The notes below the pieces were generated by a model. That model was not told where the DNA came from and did not search any database. It worked only from the letters and a program-made list of their open reading frames with translations. The position numbers and the translations under genes were made by a program. 11,063 nt of DNA from Clostridiales bacterium (GTDB lineage Bacteria > Bacillota > Clostridia > Lachnospirales > WQUN01). Positions 1-5,667 of the stretch are shown in pieces (positions within the stretch are counted from its first letter, which is position 1; each line of letters begins with the position of its first letter). The DNA lies in NCBI GenBank assembly GCA_031269415.1, contig JAISZF010000217.1, forward strand, positions 1 through 11,063, written 5' to 3'.

Positions 1-212
1 CCGGCATGGGCGTCACGCCGCTGGATATTCTGATAAACATAGGACTTGTTGTCATTGTGGCGCTGCTGGATCTCGCCGCGGAGAGCAGGGACAACTCCGG
101 GAAGCGCGTTCCCGCGTTCTTTTCTATTCTGTTCTACTCCGTTCTGTTTATCCTGATCATGGGGTTAGGCAAGTTCTACAGCGGCGGGCAGTTTATCTAT
201 TTTCAATTCTGA
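1..212 (+). CDS. C-terminal end of MBOAT-family membrane O-acyltransferase (AlgI/DltB-like), partial
   Basis: The gene enters from the left edge in an open frame (first complete codon at base 3) and ends at TGA 210-212, so only about the last 70 residues are visible. They hold two hydrophobic membrane segments (around LDILINIGLVVIVALLDL and FFSILFYSVLFILIMGL) and end in GKFYSGGQFIYFQF. A FIYFQF ending is typical of the C-terminus of AlgI-type MBOAT proteins. Such proteins move acyl groups, usually acetyl, across the membrane onto extracellular polysaccharide or wall polymers, together with a membrane-anchored SGNH partner. A plausible partner lies downstream at 1099-2094 on the same strand. 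The catalytic His region of MBOAT lies upstream of the window, so activity cannot be judged. The call rests on the tail motif, the hydrophobic profile and the neighbour. Confidence 0.72.
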   Translation, partial: GMGVTPLDILINIGLVVIVALLDLAAESRDNSGKRVPAFFSILFYSVLFILIMGLGKFYSGGQFIYFQF

Positions 213-228
213 GGGCTTTGATCACCGC

Positions 229-636
229 TTACACGACGACGTCAAATATCTGTTTTCCCTGATGCGTAATCCACTTGGCATAGGCTTGTTTATGGGCGTC
301 TTCCCGGAAATCAAAAGTCAATAGATATCCCGTATGGGCGCCCTTGCTATCCAGATAACCGCATAGCTGACCATAGGCGTCCTGATGTTTTTTTGCCCCT
401 TTCCATAATTTGAGTTCCAAGATAAACTGATCCGGGCCAAAGTCCACTGTCACATCACTCCCCAGTTTGCGGCGCAGCAGGCTCAGAGTTGTGGTCTTGC
501 CAAATTGCCTGGCGCGGTTGATGGAGAAGTACAGTCCCTCATCCACCATAGCGCGGATATTTTCTATTTTTCCAGACGTGTCCGCCATATAGTGCCTATC
601 TGGCACACACAGCCCTGTGGTATTAAATTTTCTCAT
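229..636 (-). pseudogene. AAA-ATPase_like/PDDEXK_9 (DUF1703) protein with large in-frame internal deletion
   Basis: The 135-residue frame is intact (ATG 634-636, TAA 229-231) but joins two ends of a family normally around 500 residues. Residues 1-58 are the typical N-terminus: KFNTTGLCVPDRHYMAD, a linker, then the P-loop-like RARQFGKTTT at 41-50. Residues from about 61 are the C-terminal nuclease-like part: VDFGPDQFILELKLWKG with the E74-x-K76 pair, followed by HQDAYGQLCGYLDSKG and an IFDVVV ending. The rest of the ATPase core, where Walker B, the sensors and any arginine finger would lie, is missing between about residues 58 and 61, so ATP hydrolysis is very unlikely. The deletion kept the frame, so a small protein could still be made. 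The bases before the ATG (GGGCGGGAAG) are only a weak ribosome site, and I saw no clear promoter at 637-711. It lies on the opposite strand to the MBOAT and SGNH genes on either side. Confidence 0.75.
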
Positions 637-711
637 TCTTCCCGCCCTTTTGCGTCATTCAAATAGATCCGAGTTTCATCACTACCTCTCGCTCCGCGAA
701 ATTCTGTGGTT

Positions 712-1059
712 TTAGACGCAGAAGGTTGCGTAAAGCGGCACTGTCTTAATCCCATTCTCAAATCCGAAGTTCTTTGTCGAGAGCTTGATCGCCTGTTCGG
801 GCTTGTGCTTCACGATATAGGCGGCAAGCGATTTTGCCTGCGTGTTGTCCGCCGATTTCACTTCAACAGGAATCAGCTTGCCGCACGCGTCCTGATAGAT
901 AAAGTCAATCTCGGCGACGCCGTCGCTGTGCCAAGTGTATAAAATATGTCCGTTCGCCGTAAGCTGCTGGCACACGTAATTCTCGGCCATGCCCCCCTTG
1001 AACTCATTAAGGTCAGGTGACTCGAACAGGTTGATATTGACTTGATAATCAGAATAAAA
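712..1059 (-). pseudogene. C-terminal remnant of a DUF4143 AAA ATPase (5' truncated)
   Basis: The frame reads from a stop at 1060-1062 to TAA at 712-714. An in-frame ATG exists at 988-990, but family-like sequence continues above it (NINLFESPDLNEFKGGMAENYVCQQL), so that ATG is an internal Met and the true start is gone. The visible part is the tail typical of ATPases with a DUF4143 domain: ENYVCQQL, then a PD-(D/E)XK-like core AEIDFIYQDACGKLIPVEVKS with the E-V-K motif, then KPEQAIKLSTKNFGFENGIK and the VPLYATFCV end. The whole N-terminal AAA domain with Walker A and B is absent. The remnant lies 75 bases upstream of the second broken ATPase gene on the same strand and abuts the SGNH-gene promoter. 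It is most likely non-functional. Confidence 0.8.
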
Positions 1060-1070
1060 TCAATTATACT
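1042..1070 (+). promoter_or_regulatory. Promoter of the SGNH gene
   Basis: TTGATA (1042-1047) is separated by 17 bases from TATACT (1065-1070), a good sigma-A-type match. The expected start of transcription is near 1077, about 22 bases before the ATG at 1099. It gives the SGNH gene its own promoter, separate from the MBOAT gene upstream. Its -35 box overlaps the last readable codons of the DUF4143 remnant on the other strand. Confidence 0.6.
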
Positions 1071-1082
1071 GTAGAAAAATTT

Positions 1083-1092
1083 GGAGGGAGGG
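1083..1092 (+). promoter_or_regulatory. Ribosome binding site that fixes the SGNH start at 1099
   Basis: The purine run GGAGGGAGGG ends 6 bases before ATG 1099-1101. An in-frame TTG at 1081 overlaps this site and would have no ribosome site of its own, so the ATG is the start. Confidence 0.75.
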
Positions 1093-1098
1093 CTCTTA

Positions 1099-2094
1099 AT
1101 GAAAGCAATCCTTTTCGCGGTAATAGTAACACCCATACTGATATATTTATCCGTCATATACACAGACGCGGCGTCGAAAAACCATATCAACGCCTGGAAC
1201 CGGCAGCGCGCCGCGGATTTTTACGCCTTGCAGGAAAACAGCCTCGACATGCTCTTTATCGGCTCCTCCCACTCATACTGCACGTTTGCCCCGGCGCTTA
1301 TCGACTGGGCTTTGGGCACGGAAAGCTTTCAGTTCGGCATGCCGCTGCAGCACCCAGACTCCACTTACTTCACTTTAAAGGAAGCTCTCAAAACACAGTC
1401 GCCGTCCGCGGTCATCATGGAATTATACTGGGGCGTATTGAATCAGGATTTTGAGATAAAACAAGCCGACACGCTGTTTCAGGCGTTTGACGATGATGAT
1501 TTTAAGCGCGCTTACATTGAGGAGATATTCCCGTGGAATGAGAAAATAAAATACTCGTTTCCGTTTATACGCTACCAGCAGGATTTTTTGACATATGAGA
1601 ATAAACGGCTGACGGATTATTTAGAAAGCCGCTTCGGCCTGATCCCGCGGAAGGAAACACAAACCGGCGAGGAACGCTACGATTACCGGGGCTTCATGTA
1701 CTGCGACTATGTTATTCCGGAGAGCAAATTCGGCCCGCGGAACCAGTATTCTAAGTTTGACGGGCAAAAATGGGAATTCTCGGATGTACAGCGTGGTTAT
1801 ATCGAAAAGATAATAGATCTCTGCCATTCAAACGGAATCCGCTTGGTGTTCGCCACCGCGCCGGTCGCCCCCGTTTCCATGGAAAAAATACAAAACTACG
1901 GCGCGGTGCATTCCGCCATAAGCGAATTCGCGCAAAGAAACAAGATCCCCTACCTGGATTTCAATACCGAAAACCAGGCAAGGGATCTCTTCGCGAACAA
2001 ACACTTCCGCGACGACGCGCACCTCAATTACAGCGGGGTAGAGATAGCGGACGCGTATTTCGCCGGATGGCTGAAATCGTTATCTATCCCTTAA
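1099..2094 (+). CDS. Membrane-anchored SGNH-like protein, probable O-acetyltransfer partner of MBOAT (AlgX/AlgJ/DltD-like)
   Basis: The protein has 331 residues. Residues about 3-21 form one hydrophobic segment (ILFAVIVTPILIYLSVIY), probably an uncleaved anchor with the body outside the membrane. The block MLFIGSSHSYCTF (GSSHS at 55-59) matches the nucleophile loop of SGNH-fold acetylesterases and transferases that work with MBOAT proteins. Near the end, DDAHLNYSG (D305, D306, H308) fits the Asp-x-x-His part of the triad. Between them are typical Rossmann-like strands (AVIMELYWG, IRLVFATAPV, IPYLDFN). In known systems the MBOAT protein supplies acyl groups across the membrane and an SGNH partner attaches them to a polysaccharide or teichoic polymer; that role is inferred here from motifs and neighbourhood. 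The MBOAT gene is about 890 bases upstream, separated by remnants. The 3' end overlaps the 3' end of pheT by 15 bases on the opposite strand. Confidence 0.72.
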   Translation: MKAILFAVIVTPILIYLSVIYTDAASKNHINAWNRQRAADFYALQENSLDMLFIGSSHSYCTFAPALIDWALGTESFQFGMPLQHPDSTYFTLKEALKTQSPSAVIMELYWGVLNQDFEIKQADTLFQAFDDDDFKRAYIEEIFPWNEKIKYSFPFIRYQQDFLTYENKRLTDYLESRFGLIPRKETQTGEERYDYRGFMYCDYVIPESKFGPRNQYSKFDGQKWEFSDVQRGYIEKIIDLCHSNGIRLVFATAPVAPVSMEKIQNYGAVHSAISEFAQRNKIPYLDFNTENQARDLFANKHFRDDAHLNYSGVEIADAYFAGWLKSLSIP

Positions 2095-4491
2095 TTGCGC
2101 GCCGGCTTTGGTTTCCAGGTTAGAGATAATCCGCTTCATAACCTCCGAAACCTCTTCATCCGTCAGCGTGCGGTCGTCACGGCGAAAGCTTATCGAATAT
2201 GCCACCGATTTATAACCCGCTTCTATCTGCGAACCCTTATATACGTCAAATAACTCAACGGCTTCCAGAATCGCGCCGGCTTCTTCCCGTATCGCCGTTT
2301 CAATGGCACGTACGGGCACATCGTCCTTTACCTTCATGGCAATATCGCGCTGAACGCCGGGATATTTCGGCAGAGGCTTGTAGTAACGAGCTAAAACAGC
2401 CTGTTCAAACAGCGGCTTAAGGAAAAGGACGGCGTAATAGGCGCGCTCGTTTATCTCATACTCGGCGGCGATATCAGGATGAACCTCGCCCAAGATACCC
2501 GCGGACGCCTCGCCCGCTATAAACTCGGCGGCGCGTCCGGGATGCAGATAGCCCAGATCCCTAACAGACTCATATTCCGCAGCAACGCCCAACGCGTCCA
2601 AAATTCTCTCGATCACGCCCTTCAGCGCGTAAAAATCCATTTCCCCATACGCGCCCAGCGTCAGCGTGTCCATCTCCTCGGGGAATTCACCCACGCCGCG
2701 CGGCCAATAGACCTTAGCCATTTCATACAGCCTGACCAGCTTATTGCGTCTGCCATAGTTGGTCGAAAGACTGGTCAGCATGCTGTTAACTGTGGATGTG
2801 CGCATAATACTGTAGTCCTCGCCCAAAGGATTGAGGATCTTCACAGTATCCCGCAGTCTGTCATTCGGATTAATCCTGAGTTTATCAAACACCTTCGGGC
2901 TTTCAAAGGAATATGTCATAGCCTCGTCGAAACCCTCGGCGGACATGAGGTTTTTCAGCAAATCCTCCAGATTCTGTTTCCGCGTCTTTTTCCCCATCGT
3001 CGGCGAACCGGAAGAAATTGTGGATTTAATGCGTCCATATCCGTACAGCCTCGCGACTTCCTCCGCGATATCCGCCTCGCGCATAATATCCTGCCTGAAC
3101 GTGGGTATCTCCGCGAACCAGTACTGATCGCCCTCGTCCGCGCGCCAAGCCCTCACCCCAACGCGCGCCAGATAACCTCGCATCTCATCGGGCGGGATAT
3201 CCGTCCCCAATAAGGCGTTAATCCGTGACGGATAAAACGAGATGGTCCAATTTTCATACGGATACGGGTAACAGTCTTCCATACCCTTGACGACCTTGCC
3301 GCATCCCAATTCCTCCACCAGGGAAACAGCCCTGTTAACCGCGTCATACGCCAGGCTGGGATCCAGCCCTTTTTCATATTTACTCGAAGCGTCCGTTCGC
3401 AGTCCCAATTTTTTAGACGTAAGCCTGATGTTGGTTCCGTTGAAATTGGCGGACTCAAACAGTACCGCCGAAGCGCCCTCCGTGACCTTGGAGTTTTCTC
3501 CGCCCATCACACCGGCTATGGCCACCGCCTTTTGCGGATCCGCTATTACCAGCATGGACGGATCCAACCGGCGGGCGGCGCCATCCAGCGTCGTAAATGT
3601 TTCGTTCTCCCTCGCGTTACGGACAATGATCCTTCTCTCCGCGATATTATCTATGTCAAACGCGTGCATTGGCTGACCGTATTCCAGCATTACATAATTG
3701 GTGATATCCACTATATTGTTGATAGGCCGAAGCCCGGAAGCTATAAGCCTCCGCCGCATCCACAGCGGCGACGGGCCGATTTTTACGTCTTTGACCACGC
3801 GCGCGATATACCTGGGGCATAACTCCGGATTCTCAATAGAGACGGAGATCATCGAATGTATATCGCTTTCCGCTTCTTCCTTTACGGTTATTTCGGGTAA
3901 ATCAAAAGGCAGATTGTATGTGGCGGCGGCTTCGCGGGCGATGCCCAGAACTGAATAGCAGTCCGGCCTGTTGGAGGTTATCTCAAACTCAATCGCCTCA
4001 TCCAAGAGGCCCAGCGCTTCGCGCGCGTCGGAACCCGGCGGATATTTAGCCGAGTCCTCCTTGCTGAAGATATATATGCCGTCCTCCGGCGATTCGGGGT
4101 ATTCCTGGCGGGAATAACCCAGTTCCTCAATGGAGCACATCATGCCCTCGGAGAGTTCCCCGCGCAGTTTGCCCGTCTTTATCCTCTGCCCTCCGGAGAT
4201 TGTCCCGTTGTTTAACACAATCGGAACCACCGCGCCCGCGTACACATTACCCGCGCCGGTTACAATCTGAACCACGCCATCCCCAACGTCCACCTTGCAT
4301 ATCAGCAGGCGATCGGAATTTCCATGCTTCTCCACAGTCAATATCCTGCCCGTGACAATGCCCGATAGATCCGCCCCGAATGTTTTGACGGATTCCACCT
4401 TTGTGCCGGTCAGGGTAATATCCTCTATGAAACGCCTAGTATCGGCGTTATAATTCACCAGGCTTTTCAGCCAGGAAACAGGTACGTCCAT
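2080..4491 (-). CDS. pheT: Phenylalanine--tRNA ligase beta subunit
   Basis: This is the beta chain of the (alpha-beta)2 enzyme that charges tRNA-Phe in the cytoplasm; it binds tRNA and edits mischarged Tyr-tRNA-Phe. At 803 residues it has the normal bacterial length. The N-terminus MDVPVSWLKSLVNYN is typical. An OB-fold tRNA-binding domain covers about 40-155 (VGDGVVQIVTGAGNV, then GELSEGMMCSIEELG). The B3/B4 editing region spans roughly 210-390 (NRPDCYSVLGIARE before it; NNIVDITNYVMLEYGQPMHAFD within it). The B5 and catalytic-like core follow, and a C-terminal FDX-ACB anticodon-binding domain covers about 703-803 (LPKYPGVQRDIAMKV, DVYKG, AYSISFR). ATG 4489-4491 is preceded by AAAGAGGGA. The gene starts 43 bases after pheS and is almost certainly co-transcribed with it. 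The last 15 bases overlap the converging SGNH gene, leaving no room for a terminator between the two. Confidence 0.97.
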   Translation of the reverse strand: MDVPVSWLKSLVNYNADTRRFIEDITLTGTKVESVKTFGADLSGIVTGRILTVEKHGNSDRLLICKVDVGDGVVQIVTGAGNVYAGAVVPIVLNNGTISGGQRIKTGKLRGELSEGMMCSIEELGYSRQEYPESPEDGIYIFSKEDSAKYPPGSDAREALGLLDEAIEFEITSNRPDCYSVLGIAREAAATYNLPFDLPEITVKEEAESDIHSMISVSIENPELCPRYIARVVKDVKIGPSPLWMRRRLIASGLRPINNIVDITNYVMLEYGQPMHAFDIDNIAERRIIVRNARENETFTTLDGAARRLDPSMLVIADPQKAVAIAGVMGGENSKVTEGASAVLFESANFNGTNIRLTSKKLGLRTDASSKYEKGLDPSLAYDAVNRAVSLVEELGCGKVVKGMEDCYPYPYENWTISFYPSRINALLGTDIPPDEMRGYLARVGVRAWRADEGDQYWFAEIPTFRQDIMREADIAEEVARLYGYGRIKSTISSGSPTMGKKTRKQNLEDLLKNLMSAEGFDEAMTYSFESPKVFDKLRINPNDRLRDTVKILNPLGEDYSIMRTSTVNSMLTSLSTNYGRRNKLVRLYEMAKVYWPRGVGEFPEEMDTLTLGAYGEMDFYALKGVIERILDALGVAAEYESVRDLGYLHPGRAAEFIAGEASAGILGEVHPDIAAEYEINERAYYAVLFLKPLFEQAVLARYYKPLPKYPGVQRDIAMKVKDDVPVRAIETAIREEAGAILEAVELFDVYKGSQIEAGYKSVAYSISFRRDDRTLTDEEVSEVMKRIISNLETKAGAQLRDR

Positions 4492-4534
4492 AAATGTCCC
4501 TCTTTCAATTTGTTTCTATCCACATTCGCGCAAA

Positions 4535-5554
4535 TTAGAACTGCCTTAAGAATCTGACGTCGTTTTCAAACAGCAGCCGCATATCGGAAATGCCGAAACG
4601 CTGCATGGCTATGCGATCCAGCCCTATGCCGAACGCGAAGCCCGAATACTCGACGGGATCTATTCCGCCCATTTCCAGTACCCTCGGATGCACCATGCCG
4701 CAGCCCAGCAGCTCAATCCATCCGCTCTCTTTACATACGCGGCAGCCCTTGCCGCCGCAGGAGAAACAGGATACATCCATCTCGGCGCTGGGTTCGGTAA
4801 ACGGGAAATGATGCGGGCGGAAACGAGTTTTTATATCGCCGCCGAATAACTCGGACGCGAAGAGTTCCAACGCGCCTTTCAAATCGCCCATTGTAATATT
4901 GTGATCCACAACCAGGCCTTCCAGTTGATGGAATACCGGGGAATGCGTGGCGTCAACCTGATCCGAGCGATACACCGTGCCCGGCGCGATTATTTTGATA
5001 GGCGGTTTTTTTCGCTCCATGGTTCTGATCTGCACGCTTGAGGTCTGCGTACGCAGCACCAGGCCGCCTTCCGCGTAAAATGTGTCCTGCTCGTCTTTAG
5101 CGGGATGATTGGCGGGTATGTTAAGCGCCTCAAAATTATAGTAATCGGTTTCCACATCAGGGCCTTCGGCTATCTCATAGCCCATCCCCAGGAACATATC
5201 GGCGAGTTCGCCGAGTACGATAGACATAGGATGTCTGTGGCCCACAGCGCGGCGAGCGCCCGGCATGGTCACATCCAGAGCCTCGGCGGCGAGCCGGGCG
5301 TCCTGTTCTTTCCGCGTTATACGTTTTCTGGCCGTGCTTAACATATCCTCTATAGCTTGCCGGGCTTGGTTGACCATCTGGCCCGCCGCCGGTCTCTCCT
5401 CCGGCTTAAGCGCCCCCATGCCTTTCAGGATCTGTGTCAGTTCGCCCTTTTTGCCCATCAGGCCAAGCCTGAGTTCCTCCAGCGCGGGCAGGCTGTCGAT
5501 GTTCTCTAGGCTCCGAAGCGCGGAGACTTTTATCTGTTCCAATTTTTCTTTCAA
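4535..5554 (-). CDS. pheS: Phenylalanine--tRNA ligase alpha subunit
   Basis: This catalytic subunit activates phenylalanine with ATP and transfers it to tRNA-Phe; it works only in complex with PheT, encoded next. At 339 residues it has full bacterial length. Residues about 1-90 form the N-terminal coiled-coil arm that grips tRNA. The class II core includes GTVYRSDQVDATHSPVFHQLEG (motif 2 region), FRPHHFPFTEPSAEMDV, and motif 3 GFAFGIGLDR (R314). The four-cysteine cluster C263, C266, C271, C274 followed by GWIELLGCGMVHP is common in Firmicutes PheS. The start is a TTG (5552-5554): GAGGTG lies 7 bases upstream, a stop (5570-5572) closes the frame just above, and the next in-frame ATG would remove about 32 residues of the coiled coil. 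Expression is driven by a perfect-consensus promoter, with a leader of only about 22 bases. Confidence 0.97.
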   Translation of the reverse strand: MKEKLEQIKVSALRSLENIDSLPALEELRLGLMGKKGELTQILKGMGALKPEERPAAGQMVNQARQAIEDMLSTARKRITRKEQDARLAAEALDVTMPGARRAVGHRHPMSIVLGELADMFLGMGYEIAEGPDVETDYYNFEALNIPANHPAKDEQDTFYAEGGLVLRTQTSSVQIRTMERKKPPIKIIAPGTVYRSDQVDATHSPVFHQLEGLVVDHNITMGDLKGALELFASELFGGDIKTRFRPHHFPFTEPSAEMDVSCFSCGGKGCRVCKESGWIELLGCGMVHPRVLEMGGIDPVEYSGFAFGIGLDRIAMQRFGISDMRLLFENDVRFLRQF

Positions 5555-5561
5555 TCGATGA

Positions 5562-5567
5562 CACCTC
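5562..5567 (-). promoter_or_regulatory. Ribosome binding site supporting the pheS TTG start
   Basis: GAGGTG on the - strand lies 7 bases upstream of TTG 5554-5552. No ATG or GTG is available in frame between this site and the upstream in-frame stop at 5570-5572, so it fixes the unusual start codon. Confidence 0.7.
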
Positions 5568-5569
5568 GC

Positions 5570-5579
5570 TTATAATTGC
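5570..5579 (+). repeat. Direct repeat TTATAATTGC, copy 1
   Basis: Ten bases identical to 5627-5636, 57 bases apart start to start. This copy lies at the expected pheS transcription start. It may be an operator half or just AT-rich similarity. Confidence 0.35.
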
Positions 5580-5582
5580 TTT

Positions 5583-5611
5583 ATTATAATCAGTAGTATA
5601 CCGTTTGTCAA
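5583..5611 (-). promoter_or_regulatory. pheST promoter, perfect sigma-A consensus
   Basis: On the - strand, TTGACA (5611-5606), a 17-base spacer and TATAAT (5588-5583) match the consensus at all twelve positions. Transcription should start near 5576, giving a leader of about 22 bases before the TTG. That is far too short for a T-box or an attenuator. The -35 box overlaps the -35 box of the mutS2 promoter on the other strand by five bases. Confidence 0.85.
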
Positions 5612-5633
5612 AATTTTCACCCCATGTTATAAT
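5605..5633 (+). promoter_or_regulatory. mutS2 promoter with extended -10
   Basis: TTGTCA (5605-5610), a 17-base spacer and TATAAT (5628-5633) form a near-perfect promoter. A TGT directly before TATAAT gives an extended -10 (TGnTATAAT). The start of transcription should be near 5640, about 28 bases before the ATG at 5668. The -35 hexamer is shifted by one base from the pheS -35 hexamer on the opposite strand. Confidence 0.82.
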
Positions 5634-5636
5634 TGC
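5627..5636 (+). repeat. Direct repeat TTATAATTGC, copy 2
   Basis: Second exact copy of the ten-base repeat. It includes the mutS2 -10 box (5628-5633), so conservation of the first six or seven bases may simply reflect promoter sequence. Confidence 0.35.
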
Positions 5637-5655
5637 GCAAAAAGCAGAGGGGGAC

Positions 5656-5662
5656 AAGGAGG
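5656..5662 (+). promoter_or_regulatory. Ribosome binding site that fixes the mutS2 start at 5668
   Basis: AAGGAGG lies 5 bases before ATG 5668-5670. An in-frame TTG at 5605 would start inside the -35 box, upstream of the expected transcript start, so it cannot be used from this promoter. Confidence 0.85.
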
Positions 5663-5667
5663 ACTTC

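Noticed and set aside
213..1098. Insertion sequence ends or attachment sites around the ATPase remnants
   Set aside because: I looked for terminal inverted repeats, target duplications and a transposase and saw none.
873..1190. Open frame of 105 codons on the - strand
   Set aside because: It runs across the SGNH promoter and start and is out of frame with the DUF4143 remnant; no recognisable product.
2479..3213. Open frame of 244 codons on the + strand
   Set aside because: It lies wholly antisense within pheT, which is a complete recognised gene; the product resembles no protein and the frame is a by-product of codon bias.
5605..5667. Upstream TTG extension of mutS2
   Set aside because: The TTG is inside the -35 box and upstream of the expected transcript start; AAGGAGG and ATG 5668 give the normal MutS2 start.
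5555..5667. T-box or other riboswitch upstream of pheS
   Set aside because: The region is only 113 bases and is taken up by two divergent promoters; the pheS leader is about 22 bases.
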